NCBI RefSeq assembly: GCF_000807855.2
Contig: NZ_JRYR02000001.1
Location: 1,977,881-2,041,880, forward strand
Source: Flammeovirga pacifica
Lineage (GTDB): Bacteria; Bacteroidota; Bacteroidia; Cytophagales; Flammeovirgaceae
Length of the DNA stretch: 64,000 bases
Reading direction: 5' to 3'
The notes beneath the pieces are model-generated. The model made no database searches and was not told the origin of the DNA. It was given only the letters and a program-made list of their open reading frames with translations. A program made the translations under genes and the position numbers. Position 1 is the first letter of the stretch. Each line of letters begins with the position of its first letter. Of this stretch, positions 8,191 through 17,176 are shown in pieces.

Positions 8191-8610
8191 TTATTCTCCT
8201 TTTAGCTTTTTAATTAATTTTTCTAATATCTCTGCCTCGTCATCTGTTAGATTATTGATGTAAGGTGAATGAAACTCTAATACTTTCTTATTCAACTTTT
8301 CTAATTCATCTAATCCGAATGAGGTTATAGTTATATCCATTTTTCTTCTATTAGTTGGACACTCTTGTCGGTTGACCAACCCTTTGTCCAAAAGTTTATC
8401 CACTATTCTTGTTACGTTACTTGAACGCTGAATCATTCTACCTTGAATGTCTTGAACTGTAATTGGATTCCCCTTTTGTCCTTTTAATATTCTTAATACA
8501 TTAAACTGTGGCTCTGTAATATTATCCTCTTTAAGTACCTGACCAACAGTATCTGTTATCCAGTGTCCTGTTTTTATGATTTCATAAATCGCTTTAGTAT
8601 ATGATTTCAT
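8191..8610 (-). CDS. MarR-family transcriptional regulator
   Basis: This 139-residue winged-helix regulator has helix 1 IYEIIKTGHWI, the DNA-binding region NPITVQDIQGRMIQRSSNVT (about residues 48-67) and the wing with CPTNRRKMDITIT. It contains one cysteine next to the wing, which could act as an oxidation switch, but this is inference. The frame extends to a TTG at 8631, but the ATG at 8610 gives a normal MarR N-terminus. It is co-transcribed with the flavin reductase 1 nt downstream. An imperfect palindrome just upstream is a candidate operator. Confidence 0.88.
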   Translation of the reverse strand: MKSYTKAIYEIIKTGHWITDTVGQVLKEDNITEPQFNVLRILKGQKGNPITVQDIQGRMIQRSSNVTRIVDKLLDKGLVNRQECPTNRRKMDITITSFGLDELEKLNKKVLEFHSPYINNLTDDEAEILEKLIKKLKGE

Positions 8611-8623
8611 GATCTTTATTTGT

Positions 8624-8675
8624 TTGAACAATTAATGTATGTACAATTATAGAAGATAGAATTAATAAATGCAAA
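8624..8675 (-). promoter_or_regulatory. marR promoter with candidate operator
   Basis: On the minus strand TTTG (8675-8672), 20 nt and TATAATTG (8651-8644) form a promoter with one mismatch to consensus. An imperfect inverted repeat TTGAACA-n9-TGTACAA (8624-8646) overlaps the expected transcription start, the usual place for an autoregulating MarR dimer. Confidence 0.45.
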
Positions 8676-8756
8676 TAATAAGTTACTTTTTATCAAAAAA
8701 AATGTCGGAGGATGATAATAATAGAAGTAACTTGTAGCATAAATAAATAGAAACTC

Positions 8757-9347
8757 ATGGCTAATATTAAATCGTTCTTAAGTTCTTTTGATATTCTTAC
8801 ATCTAGTGAAATTGATGACTTTGTCGAATTAACTTATCCAAAAACTGTAAAAAAGGGAGAGCTTTTAATAGAAGAAGGAGCTATCGCCACTGAAATAGGC
8901 TTTGTTGTTTCAGGGGTATTTAGATCCTATTATCATAATACTACTGAAGAAGAGGTTACTTATTGCTTTACTTTTGAAAATGCTTTTGTTGGAGCATATT
9001 CCTCTTTCATTTCTCAAACCGAAACACCAGAGAATATAGAAGCACTCACAGATGTTACATTATTGATGGCACCTAGAGATAAATTATTGGCTCTCGAAGC
9101 AAAAAGTGTAAATTGGATTAAGCTATCAAGATTTATTGCGGAAAGAGAATACTTGAAAATGGAACAAAGAGTATTTATGCTTCAAAAAGAAACCGCTGAA
9201 AGTAAATATGAAAACTTATTAAAAAATCACCCCGAATATTTACAAGCAATTCCTATTAATTATCTATCAAGCTATTTAGGGGTTACTAAAAGGCATTTAA
9301 GCAGAATTAGAAAGGCTTTAATGGAAAAGGACATATGTCCTTTATGA
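8757..9347 (+). CDS. Crp/Fnr-family transcriptional regulator
   Basis: This is a 196-residue Crp/Fnr-type regulator: beta-barrel at about 10-115, long dimer helix 118-150, and winged helix with SSYLGVTKRHLSRIRKAL at 171-188. The barrel lacks canonical cAMP-contact residues and there is no FNR cysteine cluster. The gene is divergent from marR and precedes a quinone-reductase-like gene by 41 nt, so that reductase is the likely target and co-transcript. A 9-bp inverted repeat (8680-8688 / 8725-8733) in the upstream region may be a control site. Confidence 0.88.
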   Translation: MANIKSFLSSFDILTSSEIDDFVELTYPKTVKKGELLIEEGAIATEIGFVVSGVFRSYYHNTTEEEVTYCFTFENAFVGAYSSFISQTETPENIEALTDVTLLMAPRDKLLALEAKSVNWIKLSRFIAEREYLKMEQRVFMLQKETAESKYENLLKNHPEYLQAIPINYLSSYLGVTKRHLSRIRKALMEKDICPL

Positions 9348-9388
9348 TGTCACAAAGATGCATTTCATTTGTAAAAACATCTTGAACT

Positions 9389-9967
9389 ATGAAAAAAGTA
9401 TTAATCATTAACGGACACCCAGACAAGGAAAGCTATAATTTCGCTTTAGCAGAAGCGTATAAAAAGGGGGCTGAAAGTTCACAAGCAGAAGTAGAACAAA
9501 TCAACATTACAGATTTAGATTTCAATCCTAGTTTACAATTTGGGTATAGAAAAAGAACCGACTTAGAGCCTGATTTAGAAGATGCAATACAAAAGATTAA
9601 AGCTGCAGATTTATTAGTTTGGGTATTTCCGCTTTGGTGGTATAGTTACCCTGCTATCATGAAAGGTTTTATTGATAGAACTTTCCTTCCTGGAATTACC
9701 TACGAACCCATTGAAGGACAAGCTTTGCCTAGAAAGTTATTAAAAGGAAAAAGAGGGAGAATTATTGTTACTGCTGACTCTCCAAGTTGGTACAATAAAT
9801 TTTTCATGAAAGACCCTGCCATTCATTCTTTAAAGCGAGGTACATTAGAATTCTGTGGTGTTTCACCTGTGAAAGTCACATACATTGCCACTATTAAAAA
9901 TTCTACTGAAGTTTTTAGAAAAAAATGGCTAGAGAGAGTGCATAAATTGGGTAAAGACCTTTTCTAA
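9389..9967 (+). CDS. NAD(P)H oxidoreductase, flavodoxin fold (NQO1/MdaB-like)
   Basis: This 192-residue FAD/FMN flavoprotein probably reduces quinones by two electrons. NGHPDKESYNFALA (9-22) is the family's phosphate-binding loop and VFPLWWYSYPAIMKGFIDR (about 79-97) is its second signature. VTADSPSWYN near 130 corresponds to the segment that lines the nicotinamide pocket. It follows the Crp/Fnr gene by 41 nt on the same strand and shares a downstream hairpin with the convergent peroxidase gene. Confidence 0.88.
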   Translation: MKKVLIINGHPDKESYNFALAEAYKKGAESSQAEVEQINITDLDFNPSLQFGYRKRTDLEPDLEDAIQKIKAADLLVWVFPLWWYSYPAIMKGFIDRTFLPGITYEPIEGQALPRKLLKGKRGRIIVTADSPSWYNKFFMKDPAIHSLKRGTLEFCGVSPVKVTYIATIKNSTEVFRKKWLERVHKLGKDLF

Positions 9968-9999
9968 AAAAGTTCTACCGCTAAAAAAACGGTAGAACT
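9966..9999 (-). terminator. terminator between convergent reductase and peroxidase genes
   Basis: A perfect 10-bp stem (AGTTCTACCG and its complement, 9971-9980 and 9990-9999) is followed on the minus strand by TTTTT. It best serves the peroxidase gene; on the plus strand the stem has no T tract. Confidence 0.75.
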
Positions 10000-10043
10000 C
10001 TGACATCTAGACTATTATACATGACTACATCGTCATGATGGAC

Positions 10044-11816
10044 TTACATAAAATTTGAATCTGTTAAAGACCCAAGGAACAGCTTTAAATTTTCTATTTC
10101 TGTAGTAGTTAATTGTAGGGAATCTGTCGGCAACGTTTGGTTCTCTAGTGAGATTCCGATACCATGGCCTCCCCCGCCATTATAAAATTGAATCACTTCA
10201 TCCAATGTATTATAGACGCCATTGTGCATATATGGAGCAGTTAAAGTTATATTTCTTACTGTTGGTGTTTTAAATGCAAACATCTTTTCTTTTGCTTTTG
10301 ATACATCATACCTACCTTGATCTTGATCTATCATTGCTCCTTTCCATCTCACCTCCCTAGGGACACCTAATACTTCTAACTCACTATGAGTATAATGAGG
10401 AGGAACAGTTCCATTAAAAATTGGAGCAAAATGACAAGTTCCACATTTTGCTTTCCCCATAAATAAATTAAATCCTTCTACCTCTTCTTCTGATAAATCT
10501 TCTCCAATATTAGATATTGCTTTATCAAATTTAGATTGGAATGGTGATAAGCTATGGATAAACATAGCTAGTGAATTTCTAACGGCATAACTATCTACTT
10601 TTTTATAGTATTTCTGAAGCTCTTTTACATATACATCATTCTTTTGTATCGCTTCAATTACTCCATTCATATGATGATCAAACTCGTCTTTATTATCTAC
10701 TACTGCTTTAATTTGAGTTTCTAAATTAGATTGTCTTGCATCATAAAATTGAGAAGCTTGTAACCCTGCATACATTAATGTTGGTGCATTTCTTTTATTA
10801 TCTTTTCCTTTATTGGTGATAGATAGTTTTCTACCATCTGTAAACGCCTTTTGAGGATCATGACAAGTTGCACAACTCATTTTATTATTTCCTGAAAGGG
10901 ATTTATCATGAAAAAGCTGTTGACCAAGATTGACCAATTGTTCATTATATTTTACGCTATTTCGCGACATAAAACTATTGGTATTGAATGTCTGAGGATG
11001 AAATAGAGATAGTGCATCATAATTCACTTTTTGGTCGAATGGAAACTCTACCTCCCAATCATTTGTAGTAGTTACCCACAAGCCCATTAAATGATGAATA
11101 TGATTTTTTATAAAATAATAGCGATCGAAACGATCAAAGGAAGGACTTTTCTTCAAAGTCTGCTTAGCGTTATCCAATTCTTCATTCCACCTTTCTAAGA
11201 TTATTTGATCTTGAAATAGAAACTGATTCTGGTCTAATAAATCTTGTATACCTTGTAAAGCATATACACTTTCTTCTAAACTATTTAAATAGACAGGAGA
11301 GTCAAAACCACTTATCCCTAACGATGTTATCCGTATTAGTTCGTCTCTTATAGACCATAATAAGTGATAGGGTTGAAATACAGTAATCTTATTGTTTCCA
11401 AGTTCCAAATCAATGGTCATTATCATTTGCTTACATTGCTCATGAATACCTTTCACATCGATTTCATCTGCAAAAAGTAATTCCTCAATTACTTGGAAAC
11501 CTGTTGCTTGTAGTGTTTTGTCTGCGTTATCAAATTCTTCTACCTCTGGTAAATTGGGAGAATTCAACATTTTATAAGTTCTAAAAGAATAGAAACACAT
11601 GATGCCTTCTATCTTTTTCAAAGATTGTCGCCCTTCATCAAAAGCGATAATCAAACTATCTTTTTGAGAAAGTGTAGACATCTTTTCTATTGATACTCTA
11701 CAATCCCTTAAATTAGAATAATAATAGGTTTCTATATTAGTTTTTAAGTCCTGTTTCTTTGATTGACAAGACAACAATAAATTACATCCAATAAGTAAAA
11801 TCAGAAGATTTTTCAT
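10044..11816 (-). CDS. lipoprotein fusion: imelysin-like domain plus di-haem cytochrome c peroxidase
   Basis: This is a 590-residue exported lipoprotein (lipobox LLLSC, lipidated Cys17). The C-terminal 320 residues are a MauG/CcpA-type di-haem cytochrome c peroxidase with two CXXCH haem sites, CATCH (315-319) and CGTCH (458-462), and a late LTAPYMHNG segment. The N-terminal 250 residues are all-helical; ATGFQVIEELLF resembles the GxHxxE-type motif of imelysin-like iron-uptake proteins, though I cannot test this. I start at the ATG at 11816 because only this start gives a lipoprotein signal. It follows the PhoX-like gene by 66 nt. Confidence 0.85.
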   Translation of the reverse strand: MKNLLILLIGCNLLLSCQSKKQDLKTNIETYYYSNLRDCRVSIEKMSTLSQKDSLIIAFDEGRQSLKKIEGIMCFYSFRTYKMLNSPNLPEVEEFDNADKTLQATGFQVIEELLFADEIDVKGIHEQCKQMIMTIDLELGNNKITVFQPYHLLWSIRDELIRITSLGISGFDSPVYLNSLEESVYALQGIQDLLDQNQFLFQDQIILERWNEELDNAKQTLKKSPSFDRFDRYYFIKNHIHHLMGLWVTTTNDWEVEFPFDQKVNYDALSLFHPQTFNTNSFMSRNSVKYNEQLVNLGQQLFHDKSLSGNNKMSCATCHDPQKAFTDGRKLSITNKGKDNKRNAPTLMYAGLQASQFYDARQSNLETQIKAVVDNKDEFDHHMNGVIEAIQKNDVYVKELQKYYKKVDSYAVRNSLAMFIHSLSPFQSKFDKAISNIGEDLSEEEVEGFNLFMGKAKCGTCHFAPIFNGTVPPHYTHSELEVLGVPREVRWKGAMIDQDQGRYDVSKAKEKMFAFKTPTVRNITLTAPYMHNGVYNTLDEVIQFYNGGGGHGIGISLENQTLPTDSLQLTTTEIENLKLFLGSLTDSNFM

Positions 11817-11882
11817 AATTAAAAAATTAAAGAACTCAACGACCAAATGAATGATCACTGAGTTCTAAATAGTTTGGGTTAA

Positions 11883-13547
11883 TTATCTTTCAAGTCCCTT
11901 AATGACCGTTAGAATACTGCCTTCTTTAATTGAGTTATTAGGGTTGGATTTATCTAAAAAGTCATCAGATTTCCATGAGTGCCCTTGTTGGATTAACAAG
12001 AAAGTACCTTCCATTCCTAATTGTTTAGAAACATCGATCATACCTGTTAACTCCCATTTTCCCCAACGGTCATCAATAGAAGAATATCCATTATCAAGAC
12101 CTGTTGAACCTCTGTGATCTGATTCAAGAACTACTTTTAATACTCCTGTTTTTAAATTATACTGATGTAAATAGGCATCATGTTGTTTAGAAGCTACATC
12201 ATCATAACCATTAGGATCTTCTTGTATATATAAAAAGTTATCAGTAGCTAAAATGTTATCTGGGCTATGTAAACGATGTGCTTTTCCTTCTAAATTATCT
12301 CCATTAAGAAGTACTTCTAAAGTTCCGCTTAGTGGATCATTTTCATCAAGAACTAATTTATAGATTCTGCCGTACTTTGTTCTTGTATCATTGTATTGAG
12401 ATCTACCTGTAGCAGTAAAGTATATTTCTCTATTAGCAGAAGCATCACCTTTTCTATAATCGATGTCCTCTACTCTATTGAAAGCCATAACTCCTTTAGC
12501 AATACATTCTGTGTTTAGTGCATCGTAAGTTCTTTCTTCTAGTTCTACAAAAGAAACAGCAACAGGTTCATCAGAATCAGCCAATTCATTATCCGTCATA
12601 GTCCCATTACCTAACTTAAGAGCATATAATTTACCGCCATCTAGGTCACCAACAGTTTCAGATACATACATTGCTAATGCTCCACCAGCATCTCCATGGC
12701 TATCATCTCCAATAAGTACTATTGTTTTATTTGGATAAGCATTCTTGCTAAGTGGAACTGCATTTTCAACCGTCCATTGTCCCATGGCGTCCAAAGTTCT
12801 TCCCGTAGACTTTTCAGAAGCATCTCTAAAAGGATCAGTAGCAAATACATTTGTAGAAGAACCTCCCCATTCTCCACCAGAAAGATAAATTGGGCCAAAA
12901 CCGTGTTCTTCAGGAGTTACAAGTGTACCTGAACATTGAGCTGTATTTGCCGTAGCAGTTGCATCTAAGATGATTTCTCCTTTTACTGGTTTAAAGGTCT
13001 GATCAAAAGTCACTCTAGCTACAGAGTAGTGTGCCTCGATGTTATTGATTAAAGTAAAAGTACCATCGTCATTTCTTAATAAACCGGCACCATCTGCCAT
13101 TGATCCATAAAGAAAATCAGGAGACTCCTCTAATCCATCTTCTGAAGAGAGTAAAGAGTAGATTTCTAAATGTTCAAAACCAGAATGTCTTTTCAATAAA
13201 TGAGGAGTAACCGAATGATTCATCAACTTAACAGCAGAAACAGGCGATGAAATATCAAAAGTCATTACTGTTGAATTAGTAAGAGTTACCGTCAATTGAC
13301 CTGTAGCTTCATCAAAAGTCACAGTAGCAATACCAACACCATCAGTACCATTAATTGATTCATTGAAATTAATGGTTGAGGTCTCTCCAGATGTAAATTG
13401 TACTATCATAGAAAGGCCATCCTCAGCTAACTGATAGCTTACCACATCATAAAGATCTAAATCTTGTGGTGTTTTCGTTTCTTCATTAGAAGAACATCCC
13501 ATAAAAAATTGCAATGAGATGAAGAGAGAAAAAAAAAGCTTTTTCAT
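11883..13547 (-). CDS. PhoX/DUF839-like lipoprotein
   Basis: This is a 554-residue lipoprotein (lipobox FFMGC, Cys18). A short N-terminal beta domain (about 25-105) precedes a beta-propeller-like region with features of the PhoX/DUF839 family: QCSGTLVTPEEHGFGPIYLS, then RVEDIDYRKG, and SPDNILATDNFLYIQED. PhoX enzymes are Ca/Fe-dependent phosphatases, but DUF839 proteins are not all phosphatases and I cannot confirm the metal ligands. A TACATTTG promoter element lies 40 nt upstream. The peroxidase gene follows directly, so the two exported proteins probably share a function. Confidence 0.78.
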   Translation of the reverse strand: MKKLFFSLFISLQFFMGCSSNEETKTPQDLDLYDVVSYQLAEDGLSMIVQFTSGETSTINFNESINGTDGVGIATVTFDEATGQLTVTLTNSTVMTFDISSPVSAVKLMNHSVTPHLLKRHSGFEHLEIYSLLSSEDGLEESPDFLYGSMADGAGLLRNDDGTFTLINNIEAHYSVARVTFDQTFKPVKGEIILDATATANTAQCSGTLVTPEEHGFGPIYLSGGEWGGSSTNVFATDPFRDASEKSTGRTLDAMGQWTVENAVPLSKNAYPNKTIVLIGDDSHGDAGGALAMYVSETVGDLDGGKLYALKLGNGTMTDNELADSDEPVAVSFVELEERTYDALNTECIAKGVMAFNRVEDIDYRKGDASANREIYFTATGRSQYNDTRTKYGRIYKLVLDENDPLSGTLEVLLNGDNLEGKAHRLHSPDNILATDNFLYIQEDPNGYDDVASKQHDAYLHQYNLKTGVLKVVLESDHRGSTGLDNGYSSIDDRWGKWELTGMIDVSKQLGMEGTFLLIQQGHSWKSDDFLDKSNPNNSIKEGSILTVIKGLER

Positions 13548-13584
13548 TATTGTGTTAATTAGTTTTGGTATAAAATATCCATTG

Positions 13585-13592
13585 CAAATGTA
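13585..13592 (-). promoter_or_regulatory. -7 element upstream of the PhoX-like gene
   Basis: TACATTTG on the minus strand matches TAnnTTTG exactly, 37 nt before the start codon. The -33 element is not clear. Confidence 0.45.
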
Positions 13593-13760
13593 TAAAAGCC
13601 CTTTCCTCTTACGGTTAAACTAAGTTTATATCTTCATCATTAAGTTATTAAGAATCAACTCCCTTTTTCATGTTTTCGTAATCATCTAGTCTATCGAATA
13701 AAGAATTATGTTGATATACTATTCATATGAAACCCCTTGTATTTGATTTATTAGGCTTAT

Positions 13761-13801
13761 GAAAGAAAAAACGCAACAAAGATCATTTTCTTTGTTGCGT
13801 T
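13761..13801 (-). terminator. terminator after DUF1697 gene
   Basis: A perfect 12-bp stem (AACGCAACAAAG and its complement) with an 8-nt loop is followed on the minus strand by TTTTCTTTC. It lies 80 nt after the stop codon. Confidence 0.8.
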
Positions 13802-13879
13802 CATGTTTCTTGCTACTGTCAAATATTTACTTTACAGCAAATTTATGCTAACGTATACGAAATAGTATTAGTCACAGTA

Positions 13880-14404
13880 TTAAATCAAATCAGCTATTTT
13901 TACTATTGATTTCCAAGTTCTAGTCGTTGCTTTCACTTTTAATTTTTTCTCAATGGTGTTGTTACCTAATTTAGTTTCGTGGTACTTCCCTTTACAATGA
14001 AGGTAAACTGCTTTACCTACAACTTGATATTGATCTTCCCCAGATTTTACTTCAGATAATTTTAATTGATTATCTGCTGTGGGAAATTCATCAAGAACAG
14101 TAACATGAAATTGTGCTATTTCTGAAGTGTCGAAAGGGTTATTATTCACTAAAAGATCCCAATTTTCTTGATTTAAAACGATTACAGGAACATCATGACC
14201 AAATTTTTCTTTGATTCCATCTTCTAGTCTATCGGCCCATTGTTTTTCATCAAATTCTTTACTGGAAAAAATAACATTACCACTTTGAATGTATGTTATC
14301 ACCTCAGTACCTCCTAAATCATTAACTAGTGATTTTAGATCCGCCATCAACACCTTTCTTTTCCCTCCTACGTTAATCCCTCTCAGCAAGGCAATATATT
14401 TCAT
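13880..14404 (-). CDS. DUF1697 domain protein
   Basis: This 174-residue cytoplasmic protein matches DUF1697: it opens with YIALLRGINVGGKRKVLMAD, followed by YIQSGNVIFSS near residue 40. The family has a known fold but no settled function. It begins 1 nt after the stop of the upstream thioredoxin-fold gene, so both are on one mRNA even though one product is exported and the other is not. Confidence 0.88.
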   Translation of the reverse strand: MKYIALLRGINVGGKRKVLMADLKSLVNDLGGTEVITYIQSGNVIFSSKEFDEKQWADRLEDGIKEKFGHDVPVIVLNQENWDLLVNNNPFDTSEIAQFHVTVLDEFPTADNQLKLSEVKSGEDQYQVVGKAVYLHCKGKYHETKLGNNTIEKKLKVKATTRTWKSIVKIADLI

Positions 14405-14405
14405 C

Positions 14406-15605
14406 TTAATTCAATTTAATATTTTTCAAAAGGGCATCTATTTTATCAGTAGTCCTTCCTGTATTTTCAGATTGAAGTTTTACTTCTTTAGCGATTAATT
14501 CAGCTTGATCCATCAATCCTAATTTATAATACAGATGTGCTTGGGTATCCATCATGTCTAATTTGTTATGATCTTGTGATAAACCATATTCAACCCATTT
14601 TAAAGCACTTTTTAATTCTGATGTATTATCTGATGAATTAAAAATCATCCAAGCCCAATCGTTACAATATCCTACAATCTCATGACCTCCAATTTTCTGA
14701 GCTGCCATGAAGTTTTGGTTTATTCTATAAAATGCTGTTTGATTATCTCCTGTAGAAAGATAAAATTTTGGCTCATATATAAACGCTGATTTTACGGTAT
14801 ACTCTGCAGGAAGGTATTGTTTTAAAACATACATATCCTTTTCAAAAACTGCTGTTTTTTTCTCCAATAAATGATATGAAAGCGTGTTTTTTATAAATTG
14901 AGTATAGATGTTTTGTAAATTTTTTCTCTCTATATAAGACGATATGATTTTGTAATGCTCGATATAGAAAGCAAACGCTTCGTCTTTTACATTAGAATGA
15001 TAAAGAGAATGGCAAATTACATCCATAACCTGTGGATTATCTAAATCTTCTGCCTTAAGTTTTTTGATAAAACCCTCAAAAGCATCTTTGTCTTTTATTC
15101 CTAAATCAAATGCACTAGAACAATAATTTAGGTATTCATCAAATGACAGCTCTTTTCCTTCTCTTAATTTTTCTCTAATTGTAAAAAATTGAAATTTTGG
15201 ATCGTAAACTTTTTCACACTTCGATAAAAAAACATCCGTTGGCATAGTTCCTTTCATCATATGCAACAACTTTCCTTTAGAATCAAAAAATAAATGAGCA
15301 GGATATGATCGAATTCCATACCTAGAAACAAACTCTTTTGCGGTTTGATCTTCTAAATTTCTATTGACATTAATAAAATGAGAATTGAAATAATCACTCA
15401 CATTTTTGTCACTGTAGACATATTCTATAAAATTTTGACAAGGCTTACTCCATTCGGTGGTAATTCCAAAATAGATTAACTTTTGCTCATCACTTGCCTG
15501 TTCTATAATTTCATCCCATTCTCCTGTTTCAAACTGAATTAAATGCTGTGATTTAACCAATAAGAATTGAAACAATAAGAATAATGTTAGTAATGTGTGT
15601 TTCAT
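14406..15605 (-). CDS. exported thioredoxin-fold protein with degenerate active site
   Basis: This 399-residue protein has a signal peptide (TLFLLFQFLLVKS). Residues 25-125 form a thioredoxin-like domain with EWSKPC (51-56) where thioredoxin has WCGPC, so only the second cysteine (Cys56) remains; the cis-proline is kept in IRSYPAHLFF (Pro102). The remaining 270 residues are helical and TPR-like, ending in repeats with short Ala/Leu helices. It therefore probably binds or isomerises partners, or works as a one-cysteine reductase, and is not a normal dithiol oxidoreductase. It is co-transcribed with DUF1697. Confidence 0.8.
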   Translation of the reverse strand: MKHTLLTLFLLFQFLLVKSQHLIQFETGEWDEIIEQASDEQKLIYFGITTEWSKPCQNFIEYVYSDKNVSDYFNSHFINVNRNLEDQTAKEFVSRYGIRSYPAHLFFDSKGKLLHMMKGTMPTDVFLSKCEKVYDPKFQFFTIREKLREGKELSFDEYLNYCSSAFDLGIKDKDAFEGFIKKLKAEDLDNPQVMDVICHSLYHSNVKDEAFAFYIEHYKIISSYIERKNLQNIYTQFIKNTLSYHLLEKKTAVFEKDMYVLKQYLPAEYTVKSAFIYEPKFYLSTGDNQTAFYRINQNFMAAQKIGGHEIVGYCNDWAWMIFNSSDNTSELKSALKWVEYGLSQDHNKLDMMDTQAHLYYKLGLMDQAELIAKEVKLQSENTGRTTDKIDALLKNIKLN

Positions 15606-15775
15606 AGATATTTGTTGACGATAATTATTTATTGCTGTTGTAACTAGTAATAAAACCTCTATTTCTTATGATAAAGTTGGTAATGATAGTGTTTGCAAGA
15701 TACAATTATTTAGTAGAGTATGTCAATGTCTGTTATATATCCTCCTTATTTTTTCCCTTTTAACAAGATGAGGTA

Positions 15776-15783
15776 TACCTTTG
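15776..15783 (+). promoter_or_regulatory. -7 element of the second helicase gene
   Basis: TACCTTTG matches TAnnTTTG and would place the transcription start near 15790, about 16 nt before the GTG start codon. Confidence 0.45.
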
Positions 15784-15805
15784 TGAAAATTTAAATTTCA
15801 AAAAA

Positions 15806-17152
15806 GTGACGTTCGACGAGTTAAAACTTAATAATTTCCTCAAAAATGCTATTGAAGATCTAGAGTACATTAATGTAACTCCTATTCAAAAAGAAGCATT
15901 TCCCGTTGTAGGTGCAGGAAAAGATATAATTGGTATTGCCCAAACGGGTACTGGTAAAACAATGGCTTACCTTTTACCAATTCTTCAAAACTTGAAGTTT
16001 TCTAATCAAGATGATCCAAGAGTTCTGATTATAGTGCCTACTAGAGAATTAGTTGCTCAAGTAGTCAATGAAATCGAAGCACTTACAAAATACATGTCGG
16101 TGAGAACTGTAGGTGTATATGGTGGAGCTAACATTAATACACAAAAACAGAAAGTTCATGAGGGTTTAGATATCTTAGTGGGAACACCTGGCCGTGTATT
16201 AGATATTGCTTTAGCAGGTGTCTTGAAATTTAAATCGCTTCAGAAATTTGTGATTGATGAAGTAGACGAAATGCTAGATTTAGGTTTCCGTCCTCAACTT
16301 ACTCGTATAATGGACCTATTACCTGCCCGTCGTCAGAACATCATGTTCTCTGCTACTATCACTGATGATGTTCAGGAATTGATTACTACATTCTTTAGCA
16401 AACCAGAAAAGATTGAAATAGCTAGAACAGGTACTCCTGCAGATAAGGTAACTCAACGAGCTTATCATGTACCTAACTTCTTTACCAAAGTAAATATGTT
16501 AGAATACCTTTTAGAACACGAAGAAGGTATGGAAAAAGTATTAATTTTTGTTCGTAATAAAAAGTTAGCCGATCGTTTACACGAAACAGTTGATAAGAAG
16601 TTTCCTGAGCAAACGGGTATTATTCATTCCAATAAATCTCAGAACTACCGTTTTAGACAATTAGAAAATTTAGAAAGTGGTAGTATCAAATTTTTAATTG
16701 CTACTGATATTATTGCTCGTGGTTTAGATATTAAAGGAATTACTCATGTTATCAACTTTGATACCCCTGAAGTTCCTGAAGAATACATCCATAGAATTGG
16801 TAGAACAGGTCGTGCTGATGAAAAAGGTTTAGCTATCACTTTCATCAATGAAGCAGAACAAGAATATCAAATGCTTATTGAGGAGTTAATGGAAAAAGTA
16901 ATTCCGTTAGAACCTATGCCTGAAGAGGTGAAAATTTCTGATATTTTCTCAGATGAAGAGAAACCTAAAATTTCAGAGAAGGATTATTTACATGATATCC
17001 GACCAAAACGAAGATCTAGTGGAGGTGGTGCATATCATGAAAAACAAGGGATTAACAACCCTGAAAATCAAACCAAAAAAGTGGAACGCGGACCTAAGAA
17101 AACAAAGCCTGTAAATAGAGGTCGTCTTAAAAGAAAATTCAGAAAGAAGTAA
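15806..17152 (+). CDS. DEAD-box ATP-dependent RNA helicase with DEVD motif
   Basis: This is a 448-residue RNA helicase. Motifs are Q motif TPIQ (25-28), Walker A AQTGTGKT (45-52), PTREL (78-82), motif II DEVD (151-154) in place of DEAD, SAT (182-184), ARGLD and HRIGRTGR. DEVD keeps both metal-binding acids and is common in Bacteroidota. A basic C-terminal tail of about 60 residues (KPKRRSSGGG... ending GRLKRKFRKK) probably binds RNA. Translation starts at GTG 15806: the Q motif spacing fits, and no in-frame ATG lies nearby upstream. Confidence 0.92.
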   Translation: MTFDELKLNNFLKNAIEDLEYINVTPIQKEAFPVVGAGKDIIGIAQTGTGKTMAYLLPILQNLKFSNQDDPRVLIIVPTRELVAQVVNEIEALTKYMSVRTVGVYGGANINTQKQKVHEGLDILVGTPGRVLDIALAGVLKFKSLQKFVIDEVDEMLDLGFRPQLTRIMDLLPARRQNIMFSATITDDVQELITTFFSKPEKIEIARTGTPADKVTQRAYHVPNFFTKVNMLEYLLEHEEGMEKVLIFVRNKKLADRLHETVDKKFPEQTGIIHSNKSQNYRFRQLENLESGSIKFLIATDIIARGLDIKGITHVINFDTPEVPEEYIHRIGRTGRADEKGLAITFINEAEQEYQMLIEELMEKVIPLEPMPEEVKISDIFSDEEKPKISEKDYLHDIRPKRRSSGGGAYHEKQGINNPENQTKKVERGPKKTKPVNRGRLKRKFRKK

Positions 17153-17176
17153 TTGTATTATTATAATACCTATATA

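Larger units (their letters stand above)
13548..13879. other. promoter and terminator spacer
   Basis: This 332-nt spacer holds the promoter of the PhoX-like gene at one end (13585-13592, minus) and the terminator of the DUF1697 gene at the other (13761-13801, minus). The 170 nt between them is AT-rich, with no ORF or hairpin that I can support. Confidence 0.6.

Noticed and set aside
12696-12932. Open frame of 78 codons on the plus strand within the PhoX-like gene
   Set aside because: It is a shadow of the real minus-strand gene, which has a clear lipoprotein signal and family motifs; the plus-strand frame has neither.
15806-17152. DEVD in motif II read as an inactivating mutation of the helicase
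   Set aside because: Both acidic metal ligands are kept, all other motifs are intact, and this variant is common in the phylum.
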